Assembly: GCA_018873245.2 (NCBI GenBank)
Contig: JAEMBT020000001.1
Location: forward strand, 1,178,001 to 1,242,000
From: Archegozetes longisetosus
Lineage: Eukaryota > Arthropoda > Arachnida > Sarcoptiformes > Trhypochthoniidae
Reading direction: 5' to 3'
Length of the DNA: 64,000 nucleotides
Below the pieces are notes generated by a model that had not been told where the DNA came from, searched no databases, and saw nothing but the letters and a program-made list of their open reading frames with translations. The stretch's first letter is position 1; the number at the start of each line of letters is the position of its first letter. The position numbers were made by a program, and so were the translations under genes. Shown in pieces: positions 57,268-64,000 of this stretch.

Positions 57268-59307
57268 GTAAGTTGAGTTAGTAGTGCTTCTTTTTTGTTC
57301 CGTTGCATCGCTAGCACTTTTTGTATACTATTTCATACTACTTCCTACAAGTTTTCACATTCTTCTTCTTCTTCATCTCCATCTTCTTTAATTATAATTA
57401 ATTGTCTTTTAATTTATATGTCACAGATTTGAATTTTGTTCAATATTCAATTTGACAGATTTATATTGAATTTGATTTGATAAATTATGCATTAAAATTA
57501 AGAAAGAAATAAAATGCCTAAGAAAATAGGAAAAGATTTGTGAAGACTGTAAACTAAGACATTAGTAGTTTGGTGGGTATAACAGCATAGCAATAAATAT
57601 TAAGGAGAGTTAATATGATAAATATCGATTAGAGAGTAGTTTACCGGAAGAAATATACCAGAGAATAGCTAATAATATTTAAGCTCTAGATGTTGATCAC
57701 AATGATTTATAAATCCTACGTGACTCATTCAACATTCACCTGCATTTAATTGATTGCATTACAGCTTAAGCACATAATATTCTATATTAACACTGAATAA
57801 TGTAAATAAAAACGCTAGACTTCATCTCTCTTTATCATAAGCCCAACGCTTCTCACTCTCATCACAGTGTGAGAGATGACGGAAACGTTCAGTTTTTCAC
57901 TTTCAACAGAATGGAGAGTTAAACAATTAGAGGTAAAGAACCAGAATTAAACAATTAGAGGTAACATTTTCAGTACTATATAGAAACTGAAGGAATTAAT
58001 TTGAGAGAGCAATTTACTCAAATGGTATTTCAATAGGTATAGTTTATTGCTTCAAACTAAACAAGTTTAAAATAAGCTCAGCTTCAGTTATGTAGTCATA
58101 ACAAGGCTTTATTGCACAAACCTATTTGAAAATCGATCAAATTATTTTTCCAAACAAGAATTCGTTCACTTCTGCAAAGATTTACATTCATATTCCTTTG
58201 ACAATTTCTGTTTAATAGTTTGGTTTGTTAACAATCGAAAAGATGTACTTTGAATATATGTCAATTCTCGTGGGTGTTCAATTAGTAAAATGTTTTTTTC
58301 TGTGATTGCTTCATAAATTTAGTTTATTCTCAAAAGAAAAACACCATTTAATGAAAAAAGAAAAATTAATTATAAAGTTATCTCTGTTAGTTCATTAGTT
58401 AATTAGTGCATTTCTTAACTCTATTAGTTTTGATTGAATAAATAGCAACACAATTTACAAAGTATAACATTATGCAAATGATTGTATATTATTTGATGAA
58501 ATGAAAATTGAATCCTCTGATCGCAACTATCAATTGCAGTATATTATAGGTGTTTATTATCATATTGAATGACATTCCATTTCTTACGTAACTACACTCT
58601 AGAGTACAAGTGAAAAATCAAATCCACTCTTTCTATTCTATTTTCAAACAATTTTATTCAATTTGATTTGATTATTTAATCTTGGAGAAAATTGAATCCA
58701 ATATTTTGTTGAAGCAGCTCTTTCAGTGAATATAAATTTATATTCGTTACTACTAGTACTGACATGTGAGGTGTTATGAACCGGTCAGGGCTCTCCTCCC
58801 AGATATTCTCCCACTTTCAGTTATCATAAATACATTTTGTTCCCTTATTTCACTCATGAACTCCCTAGTTATTTCCAACTATACAGTCCTTATCTCTCTC
58901 AGTTATACTTACTTTTCACCTTCTGCTTAGATACCCGAAAAATATTTATTATTAATTGTTTGTCAACCCTAAAAATGAAAACATTATTTCGTGACAGTCA
59001 AATTGATTTAAAAGAATTAAGTAGAAATTGTTTAATTGACCACCTAGCAAATAGTAACTCAAAATGACAATTTTCAAGAAATCAAACAAAGTTCATGGTT
59101 CATTGAAAATGGATGGCATAAGGTTGGAGTAGAAGCCAACCCCTGGACAAATATCTTATATACTGTAAATGTATATATATTTTAAAGCGAAGTGAAGTGA
59201 AGTAACATTTGGCAATGTTGCAAATCGACATAAAGAGTAGCATTTTATCTCTATAGCAATTTATTGAGTTTACTATTGGGAAGATTTTCTTATTTATTGA
59301 CAAGAAT

Positions 59308-59369
59308 TGGTAATACAGTATAGATATTTGTTCAAAAATTGGTAATACTCTATAGGTATTTGTTCAAAT
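59308..59369. repeat. Direct tandem duplication, 31-bp unit
   Basis: Two copies of TTGGTAATAC..TATAG.TATT then TGTTCAAA, three or four mismatches apart. Confidence 0.75.
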
Positions 59370-59982
59370 CAGTTTGAGTGAAACAAGTAAAAAATGGCAG
59401 TCAAGTCAACTCTTCTTCCTAATAATAGTCTGTGAGATCAAGTTAGAGAAAAGGACCAGAATAACGATCAAACACTTTCTATAGTTGTTCATCTGATTTT
59501 GCTCTATTCGGTCAATCACTTTATGCTAGTCTAATACTGTTTGATCGCATGTCTCTAATTTCTGCCTTCAGTCACTTAGTTCTTATTCCCAAAAGTATAT
59601 TTGACTGAAACAATAGTAAAGATTGAAATTTATTCAACTTTAGGTTCAATGTTAAGATAAATTCGAAGCAAAAACTTGAAGATGAAACCCGTATTATATA
59701 GACATACTCTGTATCTTAGAGTTGTAAATCGATAACAACTAAGCCATTTAATCAATAATAGTGATTAGGAGTTGAATAATCTAATCAGTTATAGAATACT
59801 AGAACCTATTAATACAATTGACACGCCATTCACCTATTAAAGTGTAGATGAGATTAATTAAGGTGTATATAAGACGAAGTACTGGCAAATTCTAGTAGAG
59901 TTTGTTTTGATCAACATCAGTATTCTATTAGTTCAACTTAACCTCTAATATTTCATTCACGTTGACACACAATTTAATTATA

Positions 59983-60056
59983 CAGAATTGTACCAGAATT
60001 GTACCAGAACTGTACCAGAACTGCACCAGAACTGTACCAGAATTGTATCAGAATTA
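59983..60056. repeat. Tandem repeat, 11-bp unit, about 6.7 copies
   Basis: Units of CAGAATTGTAC / CAGAACTGTAC, with a few substitutions. Confidence 0.9.
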
Positions 60057-63000
60057 CTATTTAGTAGCTATAGTCTAATATTTGAATCGCTGTCAACATA
60101 CAGACTGAACTAAATTTAGTTTAAAATATCAATCAATTTAATGAAATGTTATAAAGATGTCAACTGAAAAACAAATGTTATATTTTATTGAAAATTGCAT
60201 TGAATAATCAGTTATACAAATAAGTTTGAATGAAGTTTAAGCTAAGAGAAACAGTTTAAAAATAAATTTTGAATTTAAAATACCACAAAGGTTTGAAAGT
60301 GTTTTTCTTATATAAACCTACTGAGCACAGAAACCGTTACATTCACTTAATATTACGACAAGAAAGAGAGTATTGATTTCTCAAATACTATTTCTGAGGT
60401 GATACGTCTTGAAAAATGATTGTTTTAACCGAGAAGACATTCCTTAATTTGTATGAATGATCCATGGAAATCAATCTTAAAAGGAATGGATCTAAATTTA
60501 ACACATATGACTGGTTGACGGGTAGTTTTAAAAGATTACTATCAATAATTTTTGTATACATAAAACATTGATAAAACCATCATATCTAACGGTCTAAATG
60601 TTTGCGCATAAAGTCTAAACTGCTTTATTGTATTTATTACTAATATGGTTATTGCTTTTTTATTTTCAAATACAAGTTTAGTCCCTTTCAAATCGATGTA
60701 ATTGAAATTATTAGTCAATTGTTTTTAGAAAAATTGTCGCCGTTTGCATTCAAATCCAATAAATATTGTTAAACTTCTGAGTACTTGTTCAAGTTTGTAA
60801 TTTCATAAGTAAGTTATTTTATGATTGAAAATAATTTTTACGAATATTTAGTTATAATGACATTTATTTATTTGAAACAATCAATAAATACATTTGAACT
60901 GGAATCTAAAAAGAAATTTTCTCGTCAATAATATGTGATCTGTAAGACAGAAGAGAAAAGAATATTCGTATGTAAGAATGTGTCTATAGCTGTTAAAACG
61001 ATTTTGTTAGAAGTAATAATGAAAGCTAGAAATATTGCCGTTTCAAGCCATCATCCATTTTACTGTAGAGTTGAGGTCTTCAATAAAACGGCTCCAACTT
61101 ATGTTCATCTGATCACTCGATCGATACCGAGTCAGTCAAAACGTTAAATGTGTTTATATTTCTGCCAGAAGTATAGCTCAAGAAGTCTACCTCAGCTATT
61201 ATTCATTTTGATTGCTTTTAGTTTATCATTGTTTCAATTAACTCGCTTAAGCTTATTTAGCTTATTCTTCATTAATTATTTACTTAGTTCGCACCAATTT
61301 TTTCTCAAATTAATTCATTTCTTTTCTCAAGTAGAGCCTCAAAAATGTTTATTCAATTTTTTGGGTTCACTTTCAATGATTGAGAAATCGATTAAATCGA
61401 TTTTAATTTGATTACCACCTGTAATTACTTTTGATTGAAAATTTTCAATCCTATTTTGACTAAATACTCAGCATTGCGAAAAGATTTATGGTTCTAAGGT
61501 ATTCGTAATCATTTTGTTCAACTAAAACAATCAGATCTTTTTCAACTGCATTTATATAAAGATTTTGAGAATGTCAAACATAAATAAATCATTGAACAGA
61601 ATACAAATGTTCTTATGTTCGTTTCAAAATCAAATAACTTAGCAATGTTTTTAAAAATTATTATTATTGTTATTATTAGTAAATTGCAGCACATTTTAAA
61701 GTGAATTTACATTCTATGCTAAATTAAAAACTATTTAATTGCCAGCATGGTTTCTAACTTAACGGTAATGTTACATCGTTTGACTCAGATTGACCATCAA
61801 CACAAATTTTCTTATGGCAACTTATTGAAAGTGCAGAACATAATGAAAATTTATTGTGTTTGATAATCTTTAATGATTTTTTTGATTGAGAAAAACACTC
61901 GTTCGAGTCAATTTTAAAGTTCTGGAAGTCATTTTATGACTGTTTGTATCGATTAGAGTAGGGTTTTAAGGCCAAAGTAAAACATTCATATTTTATTGAA
62001 AATTCTTTATCGTTTGTTATGTAAATCAGAATAAGAATTGACTAAACTTGAAAACTCTTTATTTAATTGATTGCATAAGAGTATTCAATAATTTAGGTTT
62101 TCTAAGAGAGTTATTCTGACTTTTATTGCTTTTCATAACTCCAAAAACTATTTAAATAAATCTTTTCTTAGAAAACTATACAATAAATAACTTTCAAAAC
62201 GAAAGCAATTCAAGTCTCGATTAAGTTTGACATTAATTTTGATTTAGTTTATTTGGCTATCAATTGGAACCAATAAGTTAAATAAGAATTTACAAGAGAG
62301 AAATAGAAGAGAATTAAAGTTAGTTAATAAAACAATGTTAGTATTTTTGGAACGTTTAATATCGCATTATGTCACGTCTGGTTGCGGTCAGATTTTAGCT
62401 TTAATCACGTTCCACCTCAAGTACTAATGATGTCTAGAGACCAGCGTAGCTAAACTTATTTCAAGTTTAAAGTTGACGCGCAAGAATAACTGATACTAAC
62501 AGCCAGATTGTCTTTATTTGGTTTAGGAAACGTTTTAGAAACTGAACAAAGTGTAAAGCCCTTAAGTTTGGATTCTCAATGCAAATTGCATTTGAAGCCT
62601 ATGACTACCTTCAGTAAGTTCTACTGTATGCACTCATCTCAACTGACTTGACCCAATATAACCTAATCTCTTTTAGTTATGTCACAAATCATTATTATTA
62701 TAGCTTTTGTTCACATATCAATGCAGATATTCCTGACATGTGAACGAAGATATTGTCGATAGCCCTATTCTATATTTTCGTTTAAGTTCAATGAATTTCT
62801 CAAGTGTTGTGAGTGGCTTTCAAAATAAAAAATTAGTTCACATTTGAGAGCCAGAGCTACCAAATAATGAAGTAATAACGAGTGTAGAATGCACTAAGAG
62901 CCGCTATAACCAGTACTACAGAGCTTAATGTCTAATATTGACAATTCGCAATTGCCAGAACATTATTGCTGTTCTATTATAACTTAGCTTTCAAATATCT

Positions 63001-63090
63001 TCTATTTCTAATATGGCTATGAAGTCATATTCGATAGAACATCTTCAAGTGACTGACAAATTACTTGCAAATCAATTATTTTGCAAATGG

Positions 63091-63166
63091 ATTATTCTGA
63101 TAAAGAACTATTCTGAAAAAGAATTGTTCTGATAAAGAATTATTCTGATAAAGAATTACTCTGAGA
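63091..63166. repeat. Tandem repeat, 16-bp unit, about 4.7 copies
   Basis: Units of ATTATTCTGATAAAGA with single-base variants. Confidence 0.9.
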
Positions 63167-64000
63167 ATACTAAGAGAAACGAGAAGAAAAGCAAATTGTG
63201 GTGCATGATAGAGATAATACGGCTGGACCTGATCAGTGCCACAATAGCCACTATAGCAGTTTAGTTAAGTTGTAAGTAAGATAGAGGATACAAAACTATA
63301 TTAGGTCTGTTATATTAGTATAAAAAGATCTGTGCGATCAATAATTTGTTTGTGCGGCGTCCTATTGTCTATACTTATAAGTTAATGAACATCCGTTTTC
63401 TGTTCAATTCAGCCCATTCAATAAGTTGCTTGAACTAAATTTTCCATAGCTCTAACTGACTTGATCAGCTCAATCGTTATTTATGACCATATTTTAGTCC
63501 ATCATATTATAGCTGTGTTGAACGCTGCCAACTATCTGTTAGCATTTCACTGAAAATGATATTACGCACTATAAAAAAGTGAAATAAAGTCTAATTTTAG
63601 GAAATTAGTTGGTCTTATTTTGCCATACATTACATGCTTTAAAGGGAATATTAGTATAACTAATCCTTGAGTTATTTGAAAGCTCAACATTCATATAAAC
63701 AGTTGATTTACGAATTGAAAATCTAATGGTTCCTTAATTGACTCGAAAGATAGTGAACTCTTTGTCAAGTTGGTGATTAAAGTTAATCAGGTTTTCCTAT
63801 TCTTACTAGTCTGGTCTTGGCTTTCATGTCATGCAATAGGTTTATAAACTGCACTCTCGCGCAACACTAAAGAACTTATAATTGTGCGTCTCTTTCTAAC
63901 TATACTTTCTATACTTGACTGAAATTTGAAGTTCTCCTTCACTTCGTTCGTCTTTCAGTGAATAGAAAGTGAAAAATACTAAATAATTGGAGAGCTGCTC

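Larger units (their letters stand above)
57268..64000. other. Right-hand 6.7 kb without a recognised gene
   Basis: AT-rich throughout. It may be the long intron of the gene starting near 57 kb, or intergenic. Tandem repeats occur at 59308-59369, 59983-60056 and 63091-63166. The frames at 60935-61147 and 61148-61411 are adjacent but have no family resemblance or coherent splice sites. No tRNA-like or rRNA-like sequence was recognised. Confidence 0.55.

Noticed and set aside
58837-59067. 76-codon plus-strand frame starting MFPYFTHELPSY
   Set aside because: Aromatic and AT-rich composition typical of chance frames; no splice context or homolog.
60935-61411. Two adjacent plus-strand frames (70 and 87 codons)
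   Set aside because: No recognisable motif. AT-rich codon use, and no phase-compatible splice sites with the exons near 57 kb were found.
1-64000. CRISPR arrays, rRNA, bacterial operons or phage
   Set aside because: All genes are eukaryotic and spliced. The only tandem repeats are short microsatellite or minisatellite tracts without spacer structure.

Overview
This window is eukaryotic nuclear DNA. It is AT-rich, and its genes are split by introns that are mostly 50-150 bp, with GT-AG sites and donors such as GTAAGT, GTATTT and GTATGT. The gene set (laminin gamma, AP-3 mu, EFR3, CUTA, SNAPC4, IFT172, NDRG, TOX, ZGPAT and a tandem aldo-keto reductase family) is that of a bilaterian animal. 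The compact genes fit a small-genome arthropod, possibly an acariform mite. That placement is an inference from style and is not proven by any one gene.

Layout. 1-10666 (minus): first nine coding exons of laminin gamma-1, running off the left edge, with a 5.9 kb first intron. 14155-15889 (plus): complete AP-3 mu. 16334-21811 (minus): complete EFR3, convergent with AP-3 mu. 23059-23650 (minus): CUTA, divergent from SNAPC4 (24048-26915, plus). 27137-32652 (plus): complete IFT172. 33719-34978 and 36068-37213 (minus): NDRG and TOX, both uninterrupted reading frames. 38045-53347 (plus): three tandem aldo-keto reductase genes separated by dense, nested transposable elements and one small secreted-protein gene (43664-44127, minus). 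53968-55665 (plus): ZGPAT. From 55.7 kb to the right edge no gene is recognised, except possible 5' exons of an unidentified cysteine-rich protein near 56.1-57.3 kb.

Exons were joined by matching reading phase across GT-AG introns. Total lengths come out close to the known families: AP-3 mu 416 aa, EFR3 845 aa, CUTA 148 aa, ZGPAT 519 aa and IFT172 1629 aa. This supports the models.

Most interesting observations. (1) Each aldo-keto reductase copy carries two alternative first exons, one for a short cytosolic N-terminus and one for a signal peptide. The lesions are reciprocal: copies 1 and 3 have lost the splice donor of the signal exon, and copy 2 has lost the start codon of the cytosolic exon. 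This looks like partition of an alternative-promoter gene among duplicates. (2) A signal-peptide exon with matching phase sits inside laminin gamma intron 4 and would give an isoform without the LN domain. (3) A symmetric 63-nt cysteine-rich cassette exon lies directly at the palmitoylation motif of EFR3. (4) A four-level stack of nested transposons lies at 41.1-43.2 kb, and a young element with 388-bp inverted repeats at 46.35-47.67 kb. (5) Eight ATGCAT palindromes lie in 588 bp between NDRG and TOX.

The genes do not form one pathway. They are ordinary housekeeping, trafficking, ciliary and regulatory genes in close packing, with one accessory block (the reductase and transposon block at 37.6-53.4 kb).
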